64,000 nt of DNA from Phycomyces nitens (GCA_022702545.1 JAHRBC010000001.1:806001-870000); one strand, 5' to 3'. Shown: positions 11,718 to 23,422, counted from the stretch's first letter. A program made the numbers and translations. The notes: generated by a model from the sequence alone, not told the origin.

Positions 11718-12041
11718 ATGTTCGGCCAAACCTTCTCTACTCAATCTTCCTCTAAAATTTCTACAAGACCAGTAGTCCTATGCAAGAGATCCAGATCTGA
11801 TTCATTAATAGGTAAGGTATAGTATAACTAACTCGAAAATAACTTGAACTTATTTTACAAAATAATCTTAGAAACAAGTAATCTTCCTGTAGTAACCACT
11901 GGGAACTCTGATATGGATTACGAGTACGATGATAATCATGCGAATGACAAAGATGACGATGACATCGAAATCCTCTTGGATCCTTCGGATCTCGATCTTC
12001 AAGATCAATTCATTTTTGAAATCTGTAATATTATTACATAA
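11718..12041 (+). CDS. MFG-family small acidic protein, type 1, copy D
   Basis: Exon 1 11718-11811, intron 11812-11871 (GTAAGG...CTTAG), exon 2 11872-12041; 87 residues. Identical in predicted protein to copy B in the opposite arm. The first 31 residues are Ser/Thr-rich with one Cys followed by the basic patch KRSRSD. Residues 32-87 are acidic, with a Tyr-Glu-Tyr segment, about six clustered Asp, IEILLDPSDL and FIFEICNIIT. There is no signal peptide or membrane segment, so a soluble, possibly nuclear, protein is inferred. Function unknown. Confidence 0.78.
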
Positions 12042-13562
12042 ATCTATAAAATAAACTAATGATATTACTATATTTTACTATTGTTTTAAGTGCTCTTGCA
12101 TTTACATCAACCAAATAATATAAAACTCAATTTATAAGCCTTTATTTTTCATCATTTTTTTCAACCAATATTAATTTGTCAATATCTTAATACCCTGCTG
12201 GGTGATAAAACTCTGTTGTATTATGTATGTGGTATACATACCACAGTTGAGCGAAACACAGACTCCACAACCGATCTCTGGCTATAACTTGCTAATAAAA
12301 CTAGCAAGTTTAACACATTTAAAAAAACTATACACAAACTAGACATACACATTATACTACTAAAGTCATAGCCAACCATTAAATAATATGGAATTTGATT
12401 ACAATATAATACGAACAATAACATATAAATAGTCATGGTGTTCTTTCTTAACAATGTGATAGTAAAGTATATGTATTTATTAAATAATAATAACAATTAA
12501 ATTCATTCCAAGTAAACATAATCTTTGCGGCTGTTCCAGGTCCTCCATACGTGCTTCATATCTCTCTCTTGCGTGTTGAAAACTGCTGCAGCAAAAAAAG
12601 AAAGAGAAATAATAAAAATAAAATAAAAAATACATACCCAACGTTTAGCCAGACACGCCAAGGATACGACGCTGAATGGATCAGCTCACTCGATGAAGGG
12701 CCTATCTAAAGCCTCCCACATTTCCCCCAATCTAAACCCACTAAACTACCTCCGACCACTCCCAAACCGAAACCTGGAAACCGGGACACCACCAGAGCTC
12801 AGTCAGGATCCTCGACACCACTTCTACGATCCCGTTGGCTTGAACCTCGTATCTAGAGCAAAAAAGAGAAGAAGCTGTGATTGTGTTTGGGGAATGTCAA
12901 TTGGAATGATGCTTACCGATTATGAGCCCAGTAGACACCTGAGGGTCTTTGTTACAATTCCACACAGGCACCTAAAGGACTGGCTGGCTGTATGATGCAC
13001 ATAGAAAGAAGTCAAAATAGATGTTAGTGTATTTGTGTGTCAAAAAAATAATAGTGAATGTGAAAGGTAGAAGCAGATTTTTTCCACGCAAGAGAAAGAG
13101 TATGGCCGCAGGCTGATAATTTTGTATTGTCTATAGGTGATTAGAGAAAAAAAGTTAACATTCTGTTCAAGATGATTACCAATGAGCTCTTGACATTACC
13201 CCATCTTCTTTTTTGCCATCTTCTTTAAAGGCTGGGAATATGAGTCGCCTATTCAAAAAAAGTAGTGGAAAAGAAGCTCAGTTTAGTTTTGTGCACCAAA
13301 GAGGCATAATCAAGCTGGCTTTAACAAGATGACGCTCATTGCATTAGGTACTTACATGAGAGATGTGGTAAAACGCGTAAAAGAGAGAAACAAAACAATC
13401 AAACCCCAAGGGTCTGTAAAATACTCTCACACCCCAAGAGATGACATCATAACATGCATCCCAAATATGTAACTCTCTATCACTGTGAGAGATTTTGCCA
13501 GACAAAATAAATAGCTGCCTTATTGACTGCTATTAATATTGAAAATTATCATTATTAACTTT

Positions 13563-13986
13563 TCTATAATTCCTTACTCTTTCTCTTATAATTTAGTTAA
13601 GGAAATGGAAAAACTTATACACTCTGATCAGAACATATAATGGTGCAGCACTTTGTGAATTTACGATCAAAGTATAAGCCTAAAGGCCATTTTACAAGGT
13701 ATTTTGAATAAAATTCCAAGATCTGCATATTATAATCCTTTATTATTTAAAATTGGCTCTCCCATAGGTGGTACTTTGGTAGATAGTACTGGAAGAATCC
13801 TATTAGATAAAGATTAATGTTGGGCTTATAGAGGTAATGCTATACTATATGAATACTAGTATGTTTATTAAAGAAGTATATCTCAAATATAACAGACTAT
13901 CTGATAGTATAAATACACACTTAATTGAAGTTATAAAAGAGAAAATAGGGATATTATTAGCACATATCTTTATTTGCACAATTGAA
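13563..13986 (+). repeat. Diverged module b (+) beyond palindrome 1
   Basis: About 13640-13900 is a diverged copy of module b, matching 2620-2960 directly and 4600-4900 inverted. It ends close to the 3' flank of MFG copy E. No coding sequence is supported. Confidence 0.5.
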
Positions 13987-14311
13987 TTATTCTATAGAAA
14001 TTTTACAAATTTCGAAAAGATACTGAGCTTCAGGCTCAAGCTCGGAAGGATCCAAGACGATTCAAATGTCATCGTCTTCGTCTTTGGGACAGAGCGCATT
14101 GTAATCGAACTCAGTATCCGAGACAGATTTAACCGGAATATAAGTACTCGCCAATTCTGACATTATTTTTTAAGAGATTAGTTATTTTTTCTTCATAATT
14201 ATTATTTTATATCTTACCTATTAAAGAATCAGATTTTTCTTTTTTGCAAGGAATTGCGGATTTTTCAGAGACTGGAGTGGAGTTTTTGTTAGAGAGGATT
14301 TGGCCAAACAT
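13987..14311 (-). pseudogene. MFG-family type 2, copy E, nonsense mutation
   Basis: Exon 1 14311-14218, intron 61 nt, exon 2 14156-13987, lengths identical to the intact copies. The start MFGQIL, the basic patch CKKEKSDSL and the acidic DEDDDI segment are present, but the next codon is TGA (14064-14062) where type-2 genes have an Arg codon, followed by a still recognisable LDPSELEPEAQ segment. A truncated product would lack the IRIIMD motif and the conserved C-terminus. TATA at 66 bp is kept. The loss looks recent because the downstream frame is otherwise intact. Confidence 0.75.
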
Positions 14312-14812
14312 TACAAGTAGGTAGTTGGCAGAAAGAAAGATAAAGAGCAATAAGCAAAATGGTTACTTGTTTATATAGGATGCTTTGATGACTGTGAATA
14401 TATTGAGCTAAAGCATTGCATATTCACCTAGAGTGACTTGTCTCGGAATTATTCTGTTTCATGTAATTCTTTTCAAGTGTATATTTGTTTTATAGAATAT
14501 ATGTCAATATATACTGTCGTGCTTGCACGTTGTCCATATTTCTCGACTGGTTTACAAGTGAGAAGGTCAGTGGAGATTAGTGAGGAGATCAACTACCATC
14601 TTATAACTCTGTTGTACAGATGAACTTTATCTCTGTTCTCATCTAAACGTAATCTCATCCAATTTCTCGTTCACCCTAAGATCTAACAAATTACTATAAA
14701 TACTAAAGGGAAATCAACTTAATAAATCATCTTTACTACGTTCTATATTATTTTTTCTTTTTGTGTATAACTGCCTCTGGTATTGCGATTTGGTCTTCGG
14801 TTCATTTATTGA
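14312..14812 (-). promoter_or_regulatory. Upstream region of copy E
   Basis: Holds the conserved TATA (14377-14370) and upstream block of the MFG family, then about 300 AT-rich bases with a short segment (14520-14760) not found elsewhere in the window. No gene seen. Confidence 0.4.
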
Positions 14813-15089
14813 TGTGGTAAATTAGGGTTTTTTGGGGAATTTTTAGATACTTTGAGAGTGTTATTTATTGAAGAAACAATATTATGGTGGTTTATATAGC
14901 TATTATTCTAGTTCCTTTGTACTTTTAATATCTATTGTGTAATGGTCGTTTATCACTGCTGTAGTGTGAAGTATATGTGTGCCTGGTGTGTAACTATTGA
15001 GATGTTAGCTTATCATTGTCATTAGCAAAGAGTAACCAAACATTGGTCGTGGAGTTTGTAGTCCACTCAACTGTAGTGTGTATACCACA
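14813..15089 (+). mobile_element. Solo LTR, 280-bp family
   Basis: 277 bp from TGTGGTAAATTAG to TATACCACA, with near-matching 5-bp flanks ATTGA and ATTGT, consistent with an old target-site duplication. No internal retrotransposon sequence adjoins it. Confidence 0.75.
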
Positions 15090-15110
15090 ATTGTTCTTGA
15101 CCAGCAAAGC

Positions 15111-15458
15111 TGTGATGATCCAGCCATATCTATGTATATTTTACATATACATAAGCTATAAGTACAGATTAGCTGAGAGCTAATAAGGTACGATAAAGGA
15201 ATTATAGCAATGCATCAGAATAATAGTAACATGGATGTCGAGCTCAGAAGCTTACTCCATCTAATATCTTAATGTGGTGAAAGACCCCACGTATCAAGAA
15301 GTCCAAGATCTTGTGTAACAACACATTGAAAGAGTATATAAAGAGTGGCACATTTTGTATCTTAATAAAGACAAGCTTATATACAGTCTCAAAGTACTCA
15401 CTTACTGTCTATATCTCCATTACTATTTTTTATTGTTTTATCACCTTAAAAAACAACA
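15111..15458 (+). mobile_element. Solo LTR, second family
   Basis: 348 bp beginning TGTGATGATCC and ending AAACAACA, inserted into sequence that is continuous at 11090-11110. The flanking pentamers AAAGC (15106-15110) and GGAGC (15459-15463) fit a duplicated GGAGC with two later changes. Inside are TATATAAAG and AATAAAG about 50 bp apart, as expected for LTR promoter and polyadenylation signals. Confidence 0.7.
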
Positions 15459-16087
15459 GGAGCAATAGATTAGAAACTGATTTTTTTATTAGAGTTACCG
15501 ATCAGTTCAGTGCTAATAATGTGCTTTAAATTCCTATATATATGCTTTACATAGAATGTCAAAACGCTTTATACATGACTTTTTACTTTTGGGAATTAAA
15601 TAATGCCTTTAATTCATTAAAATACGGCTGTTTTATTTATATGGTTTATATATTATTGTTGAGTAATATTGATGACAGTCGTGCTTAAACGACTTGGATT
15701 ATCAGCAGGATCAAATCACTCTAACAGTGTTTTAATTGTTAAGCATAGACATCTCTCAAATTATGCATCATAATACCTAATATTCCGTGATTCATTGACA
15801 ATATTCTAACTGGTCGGTCAAAATTATCAAGTTATATACTTACAGTTGTATATCTTTTATTATATCTCCGTGGAGACTCAATAGCTCTAGATTTTAAAAA
15901 ACCTAGGTATCGCTGTATATTATATAAAATAATTGCATGAAATAGAATAATCCCGAGACAAGACACTCTATCTAAATATACGATACTATGTCTCAATCTA
16001 TTCACAGTCACCAAAATATCCTATATAAGCAATCAACCATTTTCGTTATTGTTCTTTATTCTTCTCTCTGCCAACGATTATTTCATT
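15459..16087 (+). promoter_or_regulatory. Upstream region of MFG copy F
   Basis: Same layout as the region before copy D, including the GAGACAAGACACTCT block and TATATAAG starting at 16022, 66 bp before the ATG. No separate gene is visible. Confidence 0.5.
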
Positions 16088-16410
16088 ATGTTCGGCCAAA
16101 CCTTCTCTACTCAATCTTCCTCTAAAATTTCTACAAGACCAGTAGACCCATGCAAGGGATCCAGATCTGATTCATTAATAGATAAGATATAGTATAACTA
16201 ACTCGAAGATAACTTGAACTTATTTAAAAAATAATCTTAGAAACAAGCAATCTTCCTGTAGTAACCACTGGGAACTCTGATATGGATTACGAGTACGATG
16301 ATAATCATGCGAATGGCGAAGATGACGATGACATTGAAATCATCTTGGATCCTTTGGATCTCGATATTCAAGATAAATTCATTTTTGAAATCTGTAATAT
16401 TATTACGTAA
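16088..16410 (+). pseudogene. MFG-family type 1, copy F, splice donor lost
   Basis: Exon 1 16088-16181 and exon 2 16241-16410 keep the family lengths and frames, and the TATA spacing is conserved. The donor, GTAAGA in intact copies, reads ATAAGA at 16182, so normal splicing should fail; read-through meets a stop within the intron. Changes at otherwise constant positions (RSRSD to GSRSD, DPSDLDLQD to DPLDLDIQD) agree with relaxed selection. An unusual AT-donor splice cannot be excluded. Confidence 0.68.
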
Positions 16411-16421
16411 ATATATAATAT

Positions 16422-17129
16422 TGTGACTGTATAGAACAGTAATTTCTATTTTTCGACTTCGGCCTTTCTTTTCTCTTGTTGTACCTGTGAAGCACAGACC
16501 TCATTCCGATTATCCAAAAATGTTAAATCTATAATCTTATCGTTCTTAAAGGTGTATTACTAGATTTACTTTGCTTAACCAAGATGACAAATTACCAGTC
16601 TCGTGTATCTACATCTATATTTTATCAATTCTATTCTACAATTTACTAGTATAAATATCCCAAAAACATCAATCTGTGGTAATTAAGGGTTTTTGGGGAA
16701 CTTATAGATACTGTGAGAGTGTTATTTATTGAAGAAAGAATATTATGGTGGTTTATATAGTTATTATTCTAGTTCCCTTGTTCTATTAATCTCTATTGTG
16801 TAATGGTCGGTTATCACTGTAGTAGTGTGACGTGTACGTGTGCCTGGTGTGTAACTGCTCCTGGGATGTTATCTTGCCATGGTCATTAGCAAAGAGGAAC
16901 CAGATATCGGTTGTGGAGTTTGTATTTCACTCAAATGTGGTGTGTATACCACACAATCAATAAAACATATCTAAAAAGTCTACTCTATTTTTTCGTTTTA
17001 ATATACTTCAAGGAAGATTCTGCTCTGCTCTTTGGCACTGATCGCACTGAGATTGAGAATCTGGAACTATACTACGAACTACTAGCTGTCGTCTGGATCA
17101 ACTCGCTGAACCAAACATCGTACGTCACA
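16422..17129. mobile_element. LTR-like insertion with nested solo LTR
   Basis: This interrupts the 3' flank of copy F, which is continuous at copy D (12041-12060). Its ends are TGTGAC and GTCACA, a six-base inverted repeat with TG...CA termini, flanked by ATAT. Excluding the nested LTR it is about 425 bp. No coding region is evident: the open frame at 16911-17135 spans the nested junction. It could be a solo LTR of a third family or a small inverted-repeat element. Confidence 0.5.
16675..16953 (+). mobile_element. Solo LTR, 280-bp family, with clean TSD
   Basis: 279 bp starting TGTGGTAATTA and ending TATACCACA, with a 7-bp terminal inverted repeat (TGTGGTA/TACCACA), flanked by the exact 5-bp duplication CAATC (16670-16674 and 16954-16958). 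This best-preserved copy defines the family as LTRs. Related copies lie at 10799, 14813 and 22425 and, inverted, near 4320, 20440 and 21060. Confidence 0.88.
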
Positions 17130-18024
17130 ATATAAACTGATGATATTACTATCTTTTACTATTGTTTTAAACGATCTTGAATTTAAATTAATCAAATAAT
17201 ATAAGACTTATTTTATAAATCTTTATTTTATCATTTTTTCCAACCAATATTAACTTGCCAATATTTTAATATATTGCTGGGTAATAACATTTTGCTGTAT
17301 TTTGTACATAAAATGTTAAACCAGCTTTCAAATACTGAGATGAATGGGCAAATATAGATATAAAGTATCGATTATTATGTAAAAATTAGTAAAAGTAGAA
17401 ATATTTCGTATGCTTTCATCCACCGTGGTATACATTTTTGAAGTTTTAGAGGCTTGCTGTTCCACAAATGTTTATTCTTTTGTCATAATTGTTTTTCTAC
17501 ACTTTTATCAATCATAGAATTTATTTTTTAAATTAGGCAAATATAAAATTTTTCTTACTAATATCTGTAAATATTTAGGAATTTTTTTTGTAAGCAAAAG
17601 TCATCTTAAATAAAGTCTATAGTATTCAAGATATACTTTTTTAATAAATATTCTAGTATTTGTATATAGCATCTCATCCCATTTACAAATACAAGATTGA
17701 TCTTTATCTAGTAAGATTTTTCGCAGTATTTCCCTTCAAAGCACCACCTATTGGAGAGCCAACTTTAAATAATAACTAATTACAAGGAAAATAGATCTTG
17801 GAATTATATTCAAAATACCTTGTAAAATGGCCCTTAGGCTGATAATTTGATCCTAAATTGTCAAAGTGGTCCACCATTATATGTTCTAATCAAAGTATAT
17901 ATAGATTATGCTATTTTATTGGCTATAGTATGAGATTAAAGGTAATAAGACATAGCAAAGTTAATAATGATAATTTTCAATATTAATAGCAGTCAATAAG
18001 GCAGCTATTTATTTTGTTTGGCAA
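17130..18024. repeat. Modules d (+) and b (-)
   Basis: About 17133-17540 (module d) is the inverted match of 3000-3360; about 17630-17860 (module b) is the inverted match of 2620-2960 and direct match of 4600-4900. The junction near 17540 mirrors that near 2990, so this part of the block is an inverted duplicate of 1418-3690. No gene supported. Confidence 0.6.
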
Positions 18025-19477
18025 AATCTCTCACAGTGATAGAGAGTTACATATTTGGGATGCATGTTATGATGTCATCTCTTGGGGTGTGAGAGTATTT
18101 TACAGACCCTTGGGGTTTGATTGTTTTGTTTCTCTCTTTTACGCGTTTTACCACATCTCTCATGTAAGTACCTAATGCAATGAGCGTCATCTTGTTAAAG
18201 CCAGCTTGATTATGCCTCTTTGGTGCACAAAACTAAACTGAGCTTCTTTTCCACTACTTTTTTAAATAGGCGACTCATATTCCCAGCCTTTAAAGAAGAT
18301 GACAAAAAACAAGATGGGGTAATGTCAAGAGCTCATTGGTAATCATCTTGAACAGAATGTTAACTTTTTTTTCTCTAATCACTTATAGACAATACAAAAT
18401 TATCGACCTGCGGCCATACTCTTTTTCTTGCGTGGAAAAAATCTGCTTCTACCTTTCACATTCACTATTATTTTTTTTGACGCACAAATACACTAACATC
18501 TATTTTGACTTCTTTCTATGTGCATCATACAGCCAGCCAGTCCTTTAGGTGCCTGTGTGGAATTGTAACAAAGACCCTCAGGTGTCTACTGGGCTCATAA
18601 TCGGTAAGCATCATTCCAATTGACATTCCCCAAACACAATCACAGCTTCTTCTCTTTTTTGCTCTAGACACGAGGTTCAAGCCAACGGGATCGTAGGAGT
18701 GGTGTCGAGGATCCTGACTGAGCTCTGGTGGTGTCCCGGTTTCCAGGTTTCGGTTTGGGAGTGGTCGGAGGTAGATTAGTGGGTTTAGATTGGGGGAAAT
18801 GTGGGAGGCTTTAGATAGGCCCTTCATTGAGTGAGCTGATCCATTCGGTGTCGTATCCTTGGCGTGTCTGGCTAAACGTTGGGTATGTATTTTTTATTTT
18901 ATTTTTATTATTTCTCTTTCTTTTTTGCTGCAGCAGATTTCAACACGCAAGAGAAAGATATGAAGCACGTATGGAGGACCTGGAACAGCCGCAAAGATTA
19001 TGTTTACTTGGAATGAATTTAATTGTTATTATTATTTAATAAATACATATACTTTACTATCATATTGTTAAGAAAGAATACCATGACTACTTATATGTTA
19101 TTGTTCGTATTATATTGTAATCAAATTCCATATTATTTAATGGTTGGCTATGACTTTAGTAGTATAATGTGTATGTCTAGTTTGTGTGTAGCTTTTTTAA
19201 ATATGTTAAACTTGCTAGTGTTATTAGCAAGTTATAACCAGAGATCGGTTGTGGAGTCTGTGTTTCGCTCAATTGTGGTGTGTATACCGCATACATAATA
19301 CAACAGAGTTTTATTACCCAGCAGGGTATTAAGATATTGACAAATTAATATTGGTTGAAAAAAATGATGAAAAATAAAGGCTTATAAATTGAGTCTTATA
19401 TTATTTGGTTGATGTAAATGCAAGAGCACTTAAAACAATAGTAAAATATAGTAATATCATTAGTTTATTTTATAGAT

Positions 19478-19801
19478 TTATGTAATAATATTACAGATTT
19501 CAAAAATGAATTGATCTTGAAGATCGAGATCCGAAGGATCCAAGAGGATTTCGATGTCATCGTCATCTTCGTCATTTGCATGATTATTATCGTACTCGTA
19601 ATCCATATCAGAGTTCCCAGTGGTTACTACAGGATGATTGCTTGGTTCTAAGATTATTTTGTAAAATAAGTTCAAGTTATTTTCGAGCTAGTCATACTAT
19701 ATCTTACCTATTAACGAGTCCGATCTGGACCTCTTGCATGGGACTATTGGTCTTGTAGACATCGCGGAAGATGATTGAGTAGAGAAGGTTTGGACAAACA
19801 T
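19478..19801 (-). CDS. MFG-family small acidic protein, type 1, copy G
   Basis: Exon 1 19801-19708, intron 60 nt, exon 2 19647-19478; 87 residues, all splice sites and the TATA box (66 bp upstream) intact. Like copy A it begins MFVQTF and has EPSNHPVVTT at the start of exon 2, so A and G form one subgroup and B and D another. The acidic IEILLDPSD segment and FIFEICNIIT ending are unchanged. Function unknown. Confidence 0.74.
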
Positions 19802-20526
19802 GATGTTAATATTGTTGGCAGATAGAAGAATAAAGAACAATAACCAAAACGATTGCTTGTTTATATAGGACATTTTGGTGACTGTGAATAGATTGAAACA
19901 AAGTATCGTATATTTACATAGAGTGTCTTGTCTCGGGATTATTCTGTTTCATGCAGTTATTTTACATAATATACAGCGATACCTAGGCTTGTAAAATTTA
20001 GAGCTATCGAGTTTCCACGGAAATATAATAGAAGATATACAACTTCTAAGTATATAACTTGATAATTTTGACCGACCAGTTAGAATATTATCAATGAATC
20101 ACAGAATAGTAGTTATTATGATGCATAATTTGAGAGATGTCAATGCTTAACAATTAAAACACTGCTAGGGTGATTTGATCGGTTGATGATCCAAGTCGTT
20201 TAAGCACAATTGGCACCAATATTACTCAACAATAATATATAAACCAGATAAATAGAACAGCCGTATTTTAATGAATTGAAGAAATTATTTAATTTCAAAA
20301 AATAAAGTCATATATAAAGCGTCTTGGTATTCTATGTCAAAAAAATATACAGAAATTTAAAGCACATTATTAACATTGAACTGATGGGTAACTCTAATAA
20401 CAAAATCAGTGTTTAATATATATTCACGCTGGTCAAGACCAATTGTGGTATGCACACTTCAGTCGAGTGGAATACAAACTTCAAAACCAATATCTGGCTA
20501 CTCGTTGCTAATAACTATGACAAACT

Positions 20527-21042
20527 CTCCATATGGCACTACGACTGGTCTACCCACGTCATTCCATCCCAAGGTCTAGCCCCTCTTTCTTCCCCCCCAA
20601 CTCGCCCTTACCTCCCTTTCGCCTCCTGCCAGCTCAAGTCCTAACACTATGTTTGCAATAACTGTTGCTCTTGAACCAATCTGGCTCTCTCATTTTGCTT
20701 TCATATTCAAAGATACTCCCTTCCAGGCCAGCCAAGTGGAAGCGCTCATTGACAAACTCATCCACAAAGCACAACAGGGATCCTTTCTCAGCCCCAACAT
20801 ACCCACGCACCTCTCCCTTTCTTCTACGCCAATTGACCACTGCTCCGAGCCTCATGTCCCTCTTACCTTGGACCTCGCTTTCTACTTCACCTCATTTCGA
20901 CTAGCTCCCTCAACACAAGAAAAAGTATAAAAACTTAGAAGCCACCTGTGGCCCAAAAAACCGAAAAACCCAAAAACACTGTGTGTGACTATCCCAATGA
21001 TTTTCACTTAATAAACTTTGAGACTCTGTTTCCATATAAAAA
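20527..21042 (+). mobile_element. 5'-truncated LINE copy
   Basis: 516 bp flanked by a perfect 17-bp target-site duplication (20510-20526 and 21043-21059), ending in an A-rich tail after CCATATAAAAAAA. Its coding remnant (about 20530-20930) aligns with the last part of the larger LINE at 27770-28075, sharing FIFKDTPF and LIDKLI.KAQQ. Frames are shifted, so it is dead. It splits the 280-bp LTR in the left arm of palindrome 2. Confidence 0.9.
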
Positions 21043-21240
21043 AATAACTATGACAAACTAACATCTCAATAGTTACATACCAGGCACACATATACTCCAC
21101 ACTACAGCAGTGATAACCGGTCATTACACAATAGACATTAAAAGTACAAAGGCACTAGAATAATAGCTATATAAACTACCATAATATTCTTTCTTCAATA
21201 AATAACACTCTCACAGTACCTATAAGTTGTCAACCCCAAA

Positions 21241-22424
21241 CTATCGCTCTATGCTTTATGCTTTATGGAACTATAGAAAATACTTATAAAAATAAAAGAC
21301 ATGATTTTATATAAAAGTAGAGCACTAAAATATTAACTGTATATACCACAGTACTTTATAATAACAAAAGTTATTTTCAGTTTTAGTTATGCATACATAT
21401 AAATCGAGACCGTCTTTTAACATTTTCCTATTTATCTCAGCAGATAAAAGCTTTATATATATATATTTACCTAATACAGTGTATATATTTGATTTACCAG
21501 CAAAGTATTAAAGATAGCAAAACTAGCATTTTTTTGGATAAAAATTGTCAAATGGAAAGACTTATAAAATACTTATTATATTATCTGATAATATAAATGT
21601 ATAATTAATTGGATCGATAGCCAAAAAAAATAGTGATATTATGAGCTCGTATTGTTTATTTGGGTTATAGAGTTATGATATACAGATTTTGGAAATTTCA
21701 AAAATAAACCGAGCTTCGGGCTCCAGTTCCGAAGGATCCATAATGATCCGAATATCATCATCTTCTTCTTTGGCACAAAGTTCATTATAGTCGAAATCCG
21801 TATCCGAGAAAGATGCAGTGGGGATAAGAAGGCTAACCGATCCTAATATTTTTTATAAGAGATTAAAGTTATTTTTTGAGGTTATTATTTTATATTTTAC
21901 CTTTTAGAGAATCTGATCTTTCTTTTTTGCAAGGAACACTTGGTTTTGTAGAGATTTCTGATGAAAATTTATCAGAGAGGATTTGGCCGAACATTATGAT
22001 TGTATAGTTGGCAGGAAGAAGAATAAAGAGCAATAAGAATAATGGTTGCTTGTTTATATAGGATGTTTTGGTGACTGTGAATATATTGAGCTAAAATATG
22101 ACATATTCATCTAGAGCGTCTTGTCTCGGAATTATTCTGTTTCATGCAATTGTTCTCAAGTGTATATTTGTTTTATGTCATATATGCCATTATATACATC
22201 ATTAGAATGTCTATAGAGCCAATATGTTTTAATTGGAGTGTAATAAAGATCTAAAAATATAAGCATATGGCTTGATAGCTTTGATCGATCATGTAAACTA
22301 CTGTTAATAAATTACAGGATATGATGTATTATGACGAATAATTAGAAAGATATATTTAATAAGCAGTGGAAAGACTACTTGGCTGGTTTGATCGATTATC
22401 AATCCGAGTTGTTTAAACACTGTG
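21241..22424. repeat. Palindrome 2 spacer with type-2 MFG gene
   Basis: Inverted, diverged counterpart of 9111-10798. It contains MFG copy H and its upstream region, and nothing else recognisable. Together with its arms it has the same gene order as palindrome 1 but inverted, so a whole three-gene unit has been duplicated. Confidence 0.65.
21673..21994 (-). CDS. MFG-family small acidic protein, type 2, copy H
   Basis: Exon 1 21994-21901, intron 58 nt (GTAAAA...TTAG), exon 2 21842-21673; 87 residues. It begins MFGQILSDK, has the CKKERSDSL patch, DTDFDYNELCAK, EEDDDIRIIMDPSELEPEA, and ends FEISKICIS. It differs from copy C at many residues but keeps length and all key motifs. TATATAAA begins 66 bp before the ATG. 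Start, splice sites and frame are intact; probably functional, role unknown. Confidence 0.77.
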
Positions 22425-23011
22425 GTAATTAGGGTTTTGGGAACTTTAGATACTGTGAGTGACAAGTATTGGGATTGTTGGGTAGTGTAATTGTCCAAGA
22501 AGTATGTATATATATTTTATATCAGAGTATTCTTATCCAACGATATGTAGCAGCAACGGCAAATGATATCGCTCTTCAGGCAAGAATATTAGAGTAAAGT
22601 TTATACGACTTCTTTTATCAAAAGAAAAATAAGAGTAGAATTGTTCGTTTTTTATTGAATGCTAACTTCCTGACTATTTATATGAAAAGTTAAGAGATAG
22701 ATTGCTAATTATATCCGGGTAAGTATAGTGTCAGGTTGTCTTTGGAAAGGGGTGGTGTGAGTTCAGAAGGTAGAAGAGGTGACTTCGGGAAGATAGAAAT
22801 TGAAATGAAGGTGACTTCGGGAAAGAAATTGAAATGAAGAGAGAAGGTGAACTTGTGGTGGACAAAGGACGACAAGACAATCATATGCTTGACATGAGAA
22901 TGTTATTTATTGAAGAAAGAATATTATGGTGGTTTATATAGTTATTATTCTAGTTCCCTTGTTCTATTAATCTCTATTGTGTAATGGTCAGTTATCAATG
23001 TAACAGTGTGA
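22425..23011 (+). mobile_element. 280-bp-family LTR, interrupted twice
   Basis: The LTR starts TGTGGTAATTAGGG at 22425, is broken at 22459 by a 435-bp insertion, resumes at 22895, is broken again at 23011 by the LINE, and resumes at 28713 to about 28850. Its left part and the LINE duplicates are otherwise continuous with the copy at 10799-11075. Confidence 0.75.
22460..22894. mobile_element. Insertion with TGACAAG...CTTGACA ends
   Basis: 435 bp with TG...CA ends and roughly inverted termini (TGACAAG against CTTGACA), flanked by a 4-bp TGAG duplication (22456-22459, 22895-22898). It interrupts sequence continuous in sister LTRs. No open frame is convincing. A solo LTR of a fourth family is the likeliest reading. 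Confidence 0.55.
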
Positions 23012-23422
23012 TCCAACTGTACAGGACAACCCCCAACCCTCCACAAACACATCCTCAACCGTGTTGCCTCCTCCCCAACCACACCCTTCCACCGACGATT
23101 CGACAACAACAGGCCGGGCAAAACGGGCTACAGTTCCGCCAGCGCGATCAGTGACACGCTTTCAGACCTCGCCAGCAATCCCCAATGATCCAAGAGTTCC
23201 GAACCCCGTCAATGACAACAAGCAATCCTTACCTTGACGACACTGTGGTCTTCATGGCCACCTGCGCACCAACCACAACGCCTGCCTGAAAAACCCCAGA
23301 TACAGTCAGAAGGGGTTTTCTGCTGCAGATATGGAAACAGACACAGGGATTCCCAAAGAAAACGACCCTCCTCCTGAAGATGAGGGTGTAGATCCTTCCG
23401 GACTGCCACAATAATTCGTCCA

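Larger units (their letters stand above)
10799..13562. repeat. Palindrome 1, right arm
   Basis: Reverse complement of 4999-9110 without the Tc1 insertion. In order it holds the 280-bp LTR, the MFG upstream region, copy D, its 3' flank with a diverged inverted LTR remnant (about 12225-12320), and module c (about 12477-13562) with the 100-codon open frame at 12693-12995. Homology with the left arm ends near 13562, where the flanks become only weakly similar. Confidence 0.85.
18025..21240. repeat. Palindrome 2, left arm
   Basis: Inverted match of 28728-31261 and 22425-22997, apart from inserted elements. It holds module c (18025-19060, with the 100-codon open frame at 18525-18827), the 3' flank of MFG copy G, copy G, its upstream region, and an inverted 280-bp LTR split by a short LINE. 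It is a few percent diverged from palindrome 1. Confidence 0.75.

Noticed and set aside
16911..17135. 74-codon frame
   Set aside because: It starts inside the nested solo LTR and ends in flanking repeat, so it is a chance fusion across an insertion junction.
18340..18548. 70-codon frame with hydrophobic start in module c
   Set aside because: Its coding is not conserved among module c copies (changes at the QYKIIDL segment) and it overlaps pyrimidine tracts that look like intron ends.
20649..20930. 93-codon frame as an independent gene
   Set aside because: It is the C-terminal remnant of LINE ORF2, inside a 516-bp truncated copy with a perfect target-site duplication.
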